Positions 8,312-16,332 of a DNA stretch of 26,194 nt are shown piece by piece. The notes below the pieces were generated by a model that was not told the DNA's origin, searched no databases, and worked only from the letters and a program-made list of their open reading frames with translations. The number at the start of each line of letters is the position of its first letter. The stretch's first letter is position 1. The stretch comes from an uncultured Bacteroides sp. (GTDB lineage Bacteria > Bacteroidota > Bacteroidia > Bacteroidales > Bacteroidaceae): positions 1 to 26,194 of the forward strand of contig USPQ01000033.1 in NCBI GenBank assembly GCA_900556625.1, read 5' to 3'. The translations under genes were made by a program, and so were the position numbers.

Positions 8312-8319
8312 TATTTTTG
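8312..8319 (+). promoter_or_regulatory. -7 promoter element of the GH88-sulfatase-PL8 operon
   Basis: TATTTTTG matches TAnnTTTG and lies 41 bases before the GH88 ATG, giving a leader of about 36 bases. No good -33 element is seen at the usual distance, which would fit a promoter that needs an activator such as the hybrid two-component regulators of Bacteroides polysaccharide loci (inference). Confidence 0.55.
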
Positions 8320-8360
8320 CAATCAGATAATTAATCACTTAACAAAATAATCCGTGTATT

Positions 8361-9563
8361 ATGAAAACAATTCTTAGCGCATTAGGACTATCCCTTCTGA
8401 TCTTTACGAGTTGCGGTGGACAGAAAAAAGTTGAAGTAGACTTTATCCAGGACAACATCGACAACGCAGTGGCACAAAACACGATTCAAACGGATATTAT
8501 CGAGAAATCAGGTAAAATCCTAAATCCGAGAACTATCAATAAAGACGGTAGTATATCTTATATACCTATTGACGACTGGTGTTCCGGTTTCTTCCCCGGC
8601 AGTATGTGGCTGACTTATAACTTGACCGGAGATCAAAAATGGTTACCGTTGGCTGAAAAGTATACAGAGGCCCTTGATTCTGTGAAGCATCTGAAATGGC
8701 ACCATGATGTAGGCTTCATGATTGGCTGCAGCTATCTGAACGGATACCGTATGGCAGACAAGAAAGAATATAAAGATGTAATCATTGAAACGGCAAAATC
8801 TCTTTCTACCCGTTTCCGCCCGAATGCAGGTGTTATTCAGTCATGGGATGCCGATAGAGGTTGGCAAGGAACGCGCGGTTGGAAATGTCCGGTGATTATC
8901 GACAATATGATGAATCTCGAATTACTGTTCGAGGCAACCGCTTTTTCCGGTGACTCTACTTTCTATAATATTGCAGTGAAACATGCGGATACGACCATGG
9001 CTCATCACTTCCGTCCGGACAACAGTTGTTATCATGTTGTGGATTATGATCCCGAAACAGGCGAAGTGCGTAAGAGACAAACAGCGCAGGGATATGCGGA
9101 CGAATCCGCCTGGGCTCGCGGACAGGCCTGGGCCTTGTACGGATATACTACTTGTTACCGCTACACTAAAGATAAGAAGTATCTCGACCAGGCGCAAAAA
9201 GTATATAACTTCATCTTTACGAATAAGAACCTGCCGGAAGATCTCGTTCCTTACTGGGATTATGATGCTCCGAACATCCCGAATGAACCGCGTGATGCTT
9301 CTGCCGCTGCTTGTACGGCTTCCGCCCTTTACGAACTGGACGGTTATCTGCCGGGCAATCATTACAAGGAAACTGCTGATAAGATCATGGAAAGCTTGGG
9401 CTCACCCGCTTATCGTGCTAAAGTTGGAACAAATGGAAACTTTATCCTGATGCACTCGGTAGGCAGTATCCCTCACGGACAGGAGATTGATGTTCCTTTG
9501 AATTATGCCGACTATTACTTCTTGGAAGGACTGATGCGCAAAAGAGACTTGGAAAAGAAATAA
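8361..9563 (+). CDS. Unsaturated glucuronyl hydrolase, GH88 family
   Basis: A 400-residue lipoprotein (lipobox FTSC, Cys18). After the cysteine come GGQKK and not acidic residues, so it is more likely anchored facing the periplasm. The sequence fits GH88: DDWCSGFFPG, WHHDVGFM with Asp116, and CPVIIDNMMNLELL with Asp181, which correspond to the two catalytic aspartates of characterised glucuronyl hydrolases (Asp88/Asp149 in the Bacillus enzyme). The family uses hydration of the enol ether to remove the 4,5-unsaturated uronic acid from oligosaccharides made by polysaccharide lyases. It heads an operon with a sulfatase (44 bases downstream) and a PL8 lyase, which makes chondroitin/hyaluronan disaccharides the likely substrate. 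It matches the type and order of BT3348 of B. thetaiotaomicron. Confidence 0.95.
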   Translation: MKTILSALGLSLLIFTSCGGQKKVEVDFIQDNIDNAVAQNTIQTDIIEKSGKILNPRTINKDGSISYIPIDDWCSGFFPGSMWLTYNLTGDQKWLPLAEKYTEALDSVKHLKWHHDVGFMIGCSYLNGYRMADKKEYKDVIIETAKSLSTRFRPNAGVIQSWDADRGWQGTRGWKCPVIIDNMMNLELLFEATAFSGDSTFYNIAVKHADTTMAHHFRPDNSCYHVVDYDPETGEVRKRQTAQGYADESAWARGQAWALYGYTTCYRYTKDKKYLDQAQKVYNFIFTNKNLPEDLVPYWDYDAPNIPNEPRDASAAACTASALYELDGYLPGNHYKETADKIMESLGSPAYRAKVGTNGNFILMHSVGSIPHGQEIDVPLNYADYYFLEGLMRKRDLEKK

Positions 9564-9607
9564 TAAGGTTATCGTTTATTATTTATCATCTTATAACTTA
9601 AATATAT

Positions 9608-11155
9608 ATGAAACCTATAAATCTTTTGGTGGGAGGCCTGACACTGTTTACGGCACAGGGTTGCAAGGCTCCGAAGCAAGTAGTCGAACAATCGGAACAT
9701 CCCAATATTATTTATGTATTTCCGGACCAGTACCGTAATCAGGCAATGGGCTTCTGGAGTCAGGATGGATTCCGGGATAAAGTAAATTTTGAGGGAGATC
9801 CCGTACATACCCCCAATCTGGATGCATTTGCACGGGAGTCTATGGTTCTGACCTCCGCGCAAAGCAACTGTCCGTTGAGTAGCCCTCATCGGGGAATGTT
9901 GCTGACCGGTATGTATCCGAACCGTAGCGGAGTGCCTTTAAATTGCAACTCTACACGTCCGATCAGTTCTTTGCGTGAGGATGCGGAGTGCATCGGTGAT
10001 GTATTTAGCAAAGCTGGTTATGATTGTGCTTATTTCGGTAAACTTCATGCAGATTTTCCCACTCCGAATGATCCCGAACATCCGGGACAATATGTAGAAT
10101 CCAAACGTCCTGTGTGGGATGCCTATACACCGAAAGAGCGTCGTCATGGTTTCAACTACTGGTATTCTTATGGCACGTTTGATGAACATAAGAATCCGCA
10201 TTACTGGGATACGGACGGTAAAAGGCACGATCCGAAAGAATGGTCACCTCTGCATGAATCCGGAAAAGTTGTATCTTATTTGAAAAACGAAGGTAATGTG
10301 CGTGATACAAAGAAGCCTTTCTTTATCATGGTAGGGATGAATCCTCCTCATAGTCCGTATCGTTCATTGGATGATTGCGAAGAGCAGGACTTTGATCTTT
10401 ATAAAAACCAACCTTTAGACAGTCTGTTGATTCGTCCTAATGTTGACCTGAAAATGAAGAAAGCCGAATCAGCCCGTTATTATTTCGCTTCCGTGACCGG
10501 GGTAGACCGTGCTTTCGGACAGATTTTGGAAACACTGAAAGAGATGGGGCTGGATAAGAATACAGTCGTTATTTTTGCCTCCGATCATGGTGAAACGATG
10601 TGTAGCCAACGTACGGATGATCCGAAGAATTCGCCTTACTCAGAGTCAATGAATATCCCGTTTCTGGTTCGTTTCCCGGATAAGATTCAGCCGCGGGTAG
10701 ATGACTTGCTGCTTTCCGCTCCTGACATAATGCCTACTGTGCTCGGACTGTGCGGATTGGGTGATTCAATTCCGGCAGAAGTGCAGGGACGTAACTTTGC
10801 CCCTCTTTTCTTCGATGAAAAGGCTGAAATTGTTCGTCCTGCCGGTGCTTTGTACATTCAGAATATAGATGGTGAAAAGGACGAAAACGGCTTGGTAAAA
10901 ACTTATTTTCCTTCATCACGAGGTATTAAGACTGCGGACTATACATTGGCTCTGTACATCGACCGTAAGACAAAACAGTTAAAGAAAAGTCTTTTATTCA
11001 ATGACGCGAAAGACCCGTATCAGTTGAACAATCTACCTTTGGAAGAAAACAAGGAAATAGTGGCACAACTTTATCGTGAAATGGGTGCTATGTTGAAAGA
11101 AATCAACGATCCTTGGTATACGGAGAAGATTTTATCGGACAAAATACCTTATTAA
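9608..11155 (+). CDS. Serine-type S1 sulfatase, probable chondroitin sulfatase
   Basis: A 515-residue sulfatase of the formylglycine family. The signature is S-S-P-H-R (Ser91-Arg95) followed by GMLLTG, so the residue converted to formylglycine is a serine and a radical SAM maturase (anSME) is required from elsewhere in the genome. Other active-site positions are visible: Asp40 (FPDQY, with Gln in place of the second Asp), Lys145/His147 (FGKLH), His248 (NPPHSP) and Asp326/His327 (FASDHGE). The N-terminus ends in a weak lipobox (TAQGC, Cys19). It lies between GH88 and PL8 genes. From this order it corresponds to BT3349 of B. thetaiotaomicron, described as an endo-acting chondroitin 4-O-sulfatase (S1_27); applying that specificity here is inference. 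Confidence 0.92.
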   Translation: MKPINLLVGGLTLFTAQGCKAPKQVVEQSEHPNIIYVFPDQYRNQAMGFWSQDGFRDKVNFEGDPVHTPNLDAFARESMVLTSAQSNCPLSSPHRGMLLTGMYPNRSGVPLNCNSTRPISSLREDAECIGDVFSKAGYDCAYFGKLHADFPTPNDPEHPGQYVESKRPVWDAYTPKERRHGFNYWYSYGTFDEHKNPHYWDTDGKRHDPKEWSPLHESGKVVSYLKNEGNVRDTKKPFFIMVGMNPPHSPYRSLDDCEEQDFDLYKNQPLDSLLIRPNVDLKMKKAESARYYFASVTGVDRAFGQILETLKEMGLDKNTVVIFASDHGETMCSQRTDDPKNSPYSESMNIPFLVRFPDKIQPRVDDLLLSAPDIMPTVLGLCGLGDSIPAEVQGRNFAPLFFDEKAEIVRPAGALYIQNIDGEKDENGLVKTYFPSSRGIKTADYTLALYIDRKTKQLKKSLLFNDAKDPYQLNNLPLEENKEIVAQLYREMGAMLKEINDPWYTEKILSDKIPY

Positions 11156-11195
11156 GCAGTAGTTGGTTACTGTTTGACCATTTAATAATGACACA

Positions 11196-14063
11196 ATGAA
11201 GAAAGATATTTGTTTTATACTACTGTTTCTGTTTGTAACAGCTTCTTCGGCTTTCGCACAACTCATAGGATTTGAGAGTAGTGAGGTACCCGAAGCATTT
11301 AAGACTTCCGGAAAGGGAGAGGCGAAAATTTCTTCTCTTTTCTATAAAGAGGGTAAAAGTAGCTTGGAGTGGGATTTCCAATCCGGTTCAACTTTGAATG
11401 TACAGATACCTCCTTTATCATTAAAAGGAAAAACGGAGAGACAGTATGGCATTACCTTGTGGATATATAATGAAAAGCCACAGCAGGATTCTATTCGTTT
11501 TGAATTCCTGAATAAGGCGGGAGAGGTGTCTTATTGGTTTGCTTATCATCTGCAAGCAGCAGGGTGGCGGGCTTGCTGGATTTCTTTCGAATATATGCAA
11601 GGCGATAAGAAGGACAAAGATATTGTAGCTTACAGGTTAGTTGCCCCCCAACGCAAAGGACGTATTTTTCTTGACCGTCTGATATTCCCGGAAAAGAAGA
11701 TGAATCTTCGTACCACTCCGGATCAGCAGTTGCCGACTAATAATGGCTTGGCTAACCGTGACCTCTGGCATTGGTGCCTGGTATGGAAGTGGGAGCAACT
11801 GTCGTATGATACTCCATTGGCATCCAAGTTGACTGCTCGACAGGCGAAAGACCTGAAAACAATCGAGCAACGTCTGACAGATTTTCTGGAAGTGAAAAAA
11901 GTCCCTAAAAAGCAAGTTGATGCCGCTTACGAGACATTTAAAAGAGCGGATATCCGCCCGTCGGCAGCAGGTACGGGATTTACGGGAACACCTATTGTAG
12001 CTCCGGACGAACAGAATAAGAAGATAGGAGAGATGTCGTGGAATGATATTGAAACAATGCTTTCCGGTTTTGCGTATGACGTTTATTGCAATCGAAACGA
12101 GACATCAAAGAAAAACTACTTCACGGTGTTTGATTATGCTATTGACCAGGGATTTGCCTTTGGTAGCGGTATGGGAACCAATCATCATTATGGTTATCAG
12201 ATACGTAAGATATATACGACGGCATGGTTGATGCGAGATGAGATCTATAAACATCCCCACAGGGATGCTTATTTGTCGACATTACGTTTCTGGTCTGCTT
12301 TGCAGGAGACTCGTCAACCGTGTCCTTTGGAACGGGATGAAATGCTGGATACTTGGCATACGCTTTTAATGGCGAGATTTATCTCTGCTATGATGTTCAC
12401 GGATGCAAGAGAGCAGGCGCAGGCTTTGGAGGGCCTCTCCCGTTGGGTTTCTTCTTCTTTACACTATTCACCGGGAACAATTGGTGGTATTAAGATAGAT
12501 GGCACAACTTTTCACCATGGTGGTTTCTATCCGGCATATACGACCGGAGTGCTGGCCGTAATAGGGCAATTCATTGCTTTTACTAACAATACGGATTTTG
12601 AACTGACGGAAGAAGCCCGCCAGCATATAAAATCCGCATTTATTGCCATGCGCAATTATTGTAATCTTTATGAATGGGGAATTGGTATCAGCGGACGTCA
12701 TCCTTTCGGTGGAAAAATGGGGAATGATGATGTGGAAGCATTTGCCAATATAGCTTTAGCCGGTGATTTGTCCGGTCGGGGGAATACGTTCGATCATGCT
12801 CTGGCAGCAGATTATCTACGGTTAGTACGTGATAGGGATACTCCGAATGCGCGTTTCTTTAAGAAAGAAGGCATCAAGCCTGCACAAGCTCCACAAGGAT
12901 TTTTTGTTTATAATTACGGTTCGGCAGGTATTTTCCGCCGTGCAGATTGGATGGTGACACTAAAAGGATATACTACTGATGTTTGGGGGGCTGAAATCTA
13001 TACAAAAGATAATCGTTACGGACGTTATCAGAGTTATGGTTCGGTGCAGATCATGGGAAAAGGAAACCCCGTTTCCCGTACCGGAAGCGGCTTTGTACAG
13101 GATGGTTGGGATTGGAACCGCCTGCCGGGTACGACTACTATTCATTTGCCCTTCGAGTTGCTGGATAGTCCGTTAAAGGGTACTACCATGGCTCATTCCA
13201 AGGAAAACTTCTCCGGTAGCAGTTCCTTGGAAGGCAAGAATGGCATGTTTGCTATGAAGTTAATGGAGCGTAATTTGGAAAACTTCACTCCTGATTTTGT
13301 TGCCCGTAAATCTGTATTCTGCTTCGACAACCGGATGATTTGTCTGGGAACCGGCATAACGAATAGTAATGCCGATTATCCTACGGAAACGACTCTTTTC
13401 CAGACGAAATACAACGGCGGAGAACAGAAAGTGGGTAATGACGGCTATTGGTTACATGACGGTTATGACAATTACTATCATGTAGTAGACGGAACAGTTC
13501 GTTCGCAGATCGCGGAACAAGAATCACGTCATGAGAAAACCCGTGCGGTCACTAAAGGAAAATTCTCCTCTGCATGGATAGAGCATGGTAAAGCTCCGAA
13601 GAACGGAACTTATGAATATATGGTATTGATACAGCCTTCTGCAGCGGACTTGGACGACCTTCAGAAAACTCCTGCGTATGAAGTCCTGCAACGTGATCAA
13701 ACGGCTCATGTCGTTTATGATAAGAAAACAGGTATTACGGCGTATGCGGTTTTTGAGGCTTATCAGCCGGTAACTGATAAGGTGATTGCTTCTATTCCTG
13801 CTGAAACAATGGTGATGTATGCGAAAGAAACCGGTAAAGGAGTTCGTTTGAGTGTTTGTGACCCAAACTTGAATATAAAAGAAAAGGCGTATACGACGAA
13901 AGAACCTAGCCGTCCTATTTATAAGAAAATACTACTCAAAGGTCGTTGGACGCTAAAGAATTCAATGGAAAATGTCCGGTTGGAGCGACAAGGAAATGAT
14001 ACACAATTGACGGTAACCTGCCAGCACGGACAACCTGTTGAGGTATTAATGGAAAACAAGTGA
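11196..14063 (+). CDS. PL8-family chondroitin/hyaluronan lyase
   Basis: A 955-residue secreted lyase with a cleavable signal peptide (MKKDICFILLFLFVTASSAFA). Domain order follows chondroitin ABC lyases: an N-terminal carbohydrate-binding-like beta sandwich (about 22-170), an alpha-helical toroid (about 185-560) and the central and C-terminal beta domains. Catalytic positions align by motif with Proteus chondroitinase ABC I: His441 and Tyr448 in HGGFYPAY, Arg501 in ISGRHP, and Glu600 in GAEIYTKDNRYGRY. The enzyme breaks hexosaminyl-uronic acid bonds by beta-elimination and yields unsaturated disaccharides, the substrate of the GH88 enzyme two genes upstream. It is the last gene of the operon (40 bases after the sulfatase) and is followed by a terminator. 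It corresponds in order to BT3350. Exact preference (chondroitin sulfate, dermatan, hyaluronan) cannot be read from the sequence. Confidence 0.95.
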   Translation: MKKDICFILLFLFVTASSAFAQLIGFESSEVPEAFKTSGKGEAKISSLFYKEGKSSLEWDFQSGSTLNVQIPPLSLKGKTERQYGITLWIYNEKPQQDSIRFEFLNKAGEVSYWFAYHLQAAGWRACWISFEYMQGDKKDKDIVAYRLVAPQRKGRIFLDRLIFPEKKMNLRTTPDQQLPTNNGLANRDLWHWCLVWKWEQLSYDTPLASKLTARQAKDLKTIEQRLTDFLEVKKVPKKQVDAAYETFKRADIRPSAAGTGFTGTPIVAPDEQNKKIGEMSWNDIETMLSGFAYDVYCNRNETSKKNYFTVFDYAIDQGFAFGSGMGTNHHYGYQIRKIYTTAWLMRDEIYKHPHRDAYLSTLRFWSALQETRQPCPLERDEMLDTWHTLLMARFISAMMFTDAREQAQALEGLSRWVSSSLHYSPGTIGGIKIDGTTFHHGGFYPAYTTGVLAVIGQFIAFTNNTDFELTEEARQHIKSAFIAMRNYCNLYEWGIGISGRHPFGGKMGNDDVEAFANIALAGDLSGRGNTFDHALAADYLRLVRDRDTPNARFFKKEGIKPAQAPQGFFVYNYGSAGIFRRADWMVTLKGYTTDVWGAEIYTKDNRYGRYQSYGSVQIMGKGNPVSRTGSGFVQDGWDWNRLPGTTTIHLPFELLDSPLKGTTMAHSKENFSGSSSLEGKNGMFAMKLMERNLENFTPDFVARKSVFCFDNRMICLGTGITNSNADYPTETTLFQTKYNGGEQKVGNDGYWLHDGYDNYYHVVDGTVRSQIAEQESRHEKTRAVTKGKFSSAWIEHGKAPKNGTYEYMVLIQPSAADLDDLQKTPAYEVLQRDQTAHVVYDKKTGITAYAVFEAYQPVTDKVIASIPAETMVMYAKETGKGVRLSVCDPNLNIKEKAYTTKEPSRPIYKKILLKGRWTLKNSMENVRLERQGNDTQLTVTCQHGQPVEVLMENK

Positions 14064-14122
14064 TTAGATGATAAGATTTGTAGTTTAAGAGGGGTATTAG
14101 TTACTATGTTTCTATGAAACAG

Positions 14123-14154
14123 AAAGACCGGTTCGTAATGAGCCGGTCTTTTTT
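14123..14154 (+). terminator. Intrinsic terminator of the GH88-sulfatase-PL8 operon
   Basis: A 12-bp stem (AAAGACCGGTTC at 14123-14134 with GAGCCGGTCTTT at 14140-14151, one G-U pair) has a 5-base loop and ends in six T. It lies 59 bases after the lyase stop. Because cysS converges from the other side 37 bases away, it may also act leftward, although the T run in that direction is only three bases. Confidence 0.9.
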
Positions 14155-14191
14155 ATCTGTAGAAGGGATTTATCTCCCTGATGTTTAATAT

Positions 14192-15673
14192 TTATTTATT
14201 CAATCTCCACTCAAAACCGTCTTTTGTATCTTTGATTTCGAATCCGAGGGCTGTTAATGTGTTACGGATTTCGTCGGAAGTAGCCCAGTCTTTGTTGGCT
14301 TTTGCTTTCATACGCTGTTCCAGCAACATATCCACCACTTTACCATAGGCATTTTCACGACTGTCGGAAGAACCTTTTTCTTCTTTCAATCCCATAATGT
14401 CAAAGCAGAACAAGTGGAAAGTTTCTTTCAGCTCTTTCAAGTCTTCAGCGGAGATCGTTGCATTGCCGGCAATGACGTTATTAATGATGCGGGCACCTTC
14501 GAAAAGCTGTGCGATGACAATTGGAGTATTCAGGTCGTCATTCATGGCTTCGTAGCATTTGGCACGCAGCTCTTTTACATTGATACCTTCTGAAGTTGCG
14601 GATGCAGGGGTAACCTTTCCCAATCCATCGATAGCTTCTATCAGACGTTGCAATCCCTTTTCGGAAGCAATCAGTGCTTCATTGCTGAAATCGACCGTAC
14701 TGCGGTAGTGGGCTTGCAGGATGAAGAAGCGGATTGTCATTGGAGTATAGGCTTGGGTCAGCAACTTATGTGTGCCATTGAAGAACTCATCCAATGTGAT
14801 GAAGTTGCCGAGTGATTTACCCATTTTCGTTCCGTTAATGGTAATCATGTTGTTATGCATCCAGTAGTGAACCATATCGTCGCCTTGTGAGGCTACTGAT
14901 TGTGCTATTTCACACTCATGATGCGGGAAAATCAGGTCCATTCCTCCGCCGTGAATGTCGAAGTGCTCACCCAGATATTTGCGTCCCATAGCGGTACATT
15001 CGGCATGCCAGCCGGGGAAACCGTCGCTCCAAGGAGATGGCCAGCGCATGATATGTTCCGGCTGTGCCTTTTTCCAGAGGGCGAAATCGGCGGGATTACG
15101 CTTTTCACTTTGTCCGTCAAGGTCGCGGGTGGTGTTCAGTACATCATCCAGATTGCGTCCGGAAAGTTTTCCGTAGTGATGATCCTTGTTATATTTGGCT
15201 ACATCGAAATAGACGGAGCCTTCACTTTCGTAAGCATATCCGGCGTCCAGAATCTTCTGTACCAGTTGGATTTGTTCGATGATATGGCCCGAAGCATGAG
15301 GTTCGATACTTGGAGAGAGCACGTTGAGGGCTTCCATTGCTTTATGGTAGCGGTTCAGATAGTACTGAACGACTTCCATTGGTTCCAGTTCTTCCAGACG
15401 GGCTTTCTTGGCAATTTTGTCTTCTCCTTCGTCGGCATCATGTTCCAAATGACCTACGTCAGTGATATTGCGTACATAACGTACTTTATATCCTAGATGA
15501 GTGAGATAACGGAAGAGTACGTCGAAAGTAATGGCCGGGCGTGCATGTCCCAGATGCGCATCACCGTAAACAGTCGGTCCGCACACATACATACCTACAT
15601 GAGGTGCGTGGAGCGGTACGAATAACTCTTTTTTTCTATCTAACGTGTTGTAAATGGTCAGTTGATGTTCCAT
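14192..15673 (-). CDS. cysS: Cysteinyl-tRNA synthetase
   Basis: A 493-residue class I aminoacyl-tRNA synthetase that charges tRNA-Cys in the cytoplasm. The HIGH-type motif is HLGH (40-43) after YVCGPTVYGDA, and the KMSKS-type motif is KMGKS (283-287). The four zinc ligands of the family are present: Cys31, Cys226 (WHAEC), His251 and Glu255 (FPHHECE). The C-terminal anticodon-binding region ends in AKANKDWATSDEIRNTLTALGFEIKDTKDGFEW, typical for CysS. Its length is normal. It is a single gene, convergent with the lyase operon, with its own promoter upstream. Confidence 0.98.
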   Translation of the reverse strand: MEHQLTIYNTLDRKKELFVPLHAPHVGMYVCGPTVYGDAHLGHARPAITFDVLFRYLTHLGYKVRYVRNITDVGHLEHDADEGEDKIAKKARLEELEPMEVVQYYLNRYHKAMEALNVLSPSIEPHASGHIIEQIQLVQKILDAGYAYESEGSVYFDVAKYNKDHHYGKLSGRNLDDVLNTTRDLDGQSEKRNPADFALWKKAQPEHIMRWPSPWSDGFPGWHAECTAMGRKYLGEHFDIHGGGMDLIFPHHECEIAQSVASQGDDMVHYWMHNNMITINGTKMGKSLGNFITLDEFFNGTHKLLTQAYTPMTIRFFILQAHYRSTVDFSNEALIASEKGLQRLIEAIDGLGKVTPASATSEGINVKELRAKCYEAMNDDLNTPIVIAQLFEGARIINNVIAGNATISAEDLKELKETFHLFCFDIMGLKEEKGSSDSRENAYGKVVDMLLEQRMKAKANKDWATSDEIRNTLTALGFEIKDTKDGFEWRLNK

Positions 15674-15703
15674 AACGTTTGCTATTTATTCGATTTAAAA
15701 CCA

Positions 15704-15711
15704 CAAAATTA
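15704..15711 (-). promoter_or_regulatory. -7 promoter element of cysS
   Basis: On the - strand this reads TAATTTTG, matching TAnnTTTG, 30 bases before the cysS ATG. No convincing -33 element at 19 bases. Confidence 0.55.
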
Positions 15712-15739
15712 GAATAAATCTTTGATATATTACGATAAT

Positions 15740-15907
15740 TCAAGTTGAAATATGTAACTCATAGCCATTGTTCTGTGTTGTGATTGAGATCTCTTTGTCT
15801 TTGGACAATACTTCACGCAGCTTTCTTATATAGTTGTAAAGAGTGTGTTCGCTTATTGGTACAGCTTTTCTTGCTGTACGTATCATGAGTATATAGACAG
15901 CATACAT
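15740..15907 (-). pseudogene. Remnant of a winged-helix (Trans_reg_C, OmpR-type) transcription regulator
   Basis: A 55-codon frame opens right after an in-frame TAG (15908-15910) and ends in TGA at 15740-15742. Its C-terminal 40 residues (VPISEHTLYNYIRKLREVL, then SKDKEISITTQNNGYELHIST) match the recognition helix and wing of OmpR/PhoB-type DNA-binding domains, where the pattern is 'TL..yI..LR..L...I.T....GY.L'. The first half of the fold and any receiver or sensor domain are missing. It is therefore a decayed or truncated gene, not a complete regulator. It lies upstream of cysS on the same strand, followed by the cysS promoter. It could alternatively be a very small intact protein, but half of a winged helix would not be expected to fold. 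Confidence 0.65.
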
Positions 15908-16332
15908 CTATAATTTGCATCCCCATCCTAGAACGGATTTTTTTAATATTGTTCTCATGATAGTTGGAAATGAAACCATTTGCTTATTTATATGAACCAT
16001 ATTGATAAACGTAAAGTAGGATGACCTTTGGTTATATGTTGTTGGCCCTGTTCTGATAACTTAAGTAGTCGATATTCGCAGATCCTCTTGCTGACATCAC
16101 TGCGTTATGTAATAAACATCCGCTTCTTTCCACAAGAGTGATGAGGCCTGTGTACTGGAGTGGAAAGATCTCATCACTTTAGTAGAAAGAACTGTTCACT
16201 TTAGTGCAACGAGCTATATAATGGTAAGATTGATATACGATAGCTACTCTGCATACTGCTGAAACAGAGTATAAGACATACAGTCAAAGGTTATGAAGGT
16301 ACGGTTGAAAAAGGAATTGTGAGCATATGATG
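15908..16332. other. Gene-free region with small direct and inverted repeats
   Basis: About 425 bases without an intact gene. On the - strand another short frame (about 15890-15975, reading ISNYHENNIKKIRSRMGMQII) looks protein-like but is in a different frame from the regulator remnant, so it may be part of the same decayed gene. Two tandem 22-base copies (16163-16184 and 16185-16206, 18 of 22 identical), a 9-bp inverted repeat (16137-16145/16170-16178) and a 7-bp hairpin (16245-16251/16265-16271) are present. No mobile-element gene was recognised. Confidence 0.5.
16163..16206. repeat. Two-copy tandem repeat, 22-base unit
   Basis: The copies begin GAAAGATCTCATCACTTTAG and GAAAGAACTGTTCACTTTAG; 18 of 22 positions agree. 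The first copy also carries the right arm (CTCATCACT) of an inverted repeat whose left arm AGTGATGAG is at 16137-16145. Possible binding sites or decayed element ends; function unknown. Confidence 0.6.

Noticed and set aside
14900..15496. 198-codon open frame on the + strand
   Set aside because: It is antisense to cysS, whose protein is fully conserved; the + strand translation resembles no family.
16016..16138. + strand frame of about 40 codons in the cysS-HAD gap
   Set aside because: No start codon in a sensible position and no recognisable pattern; probably chance.
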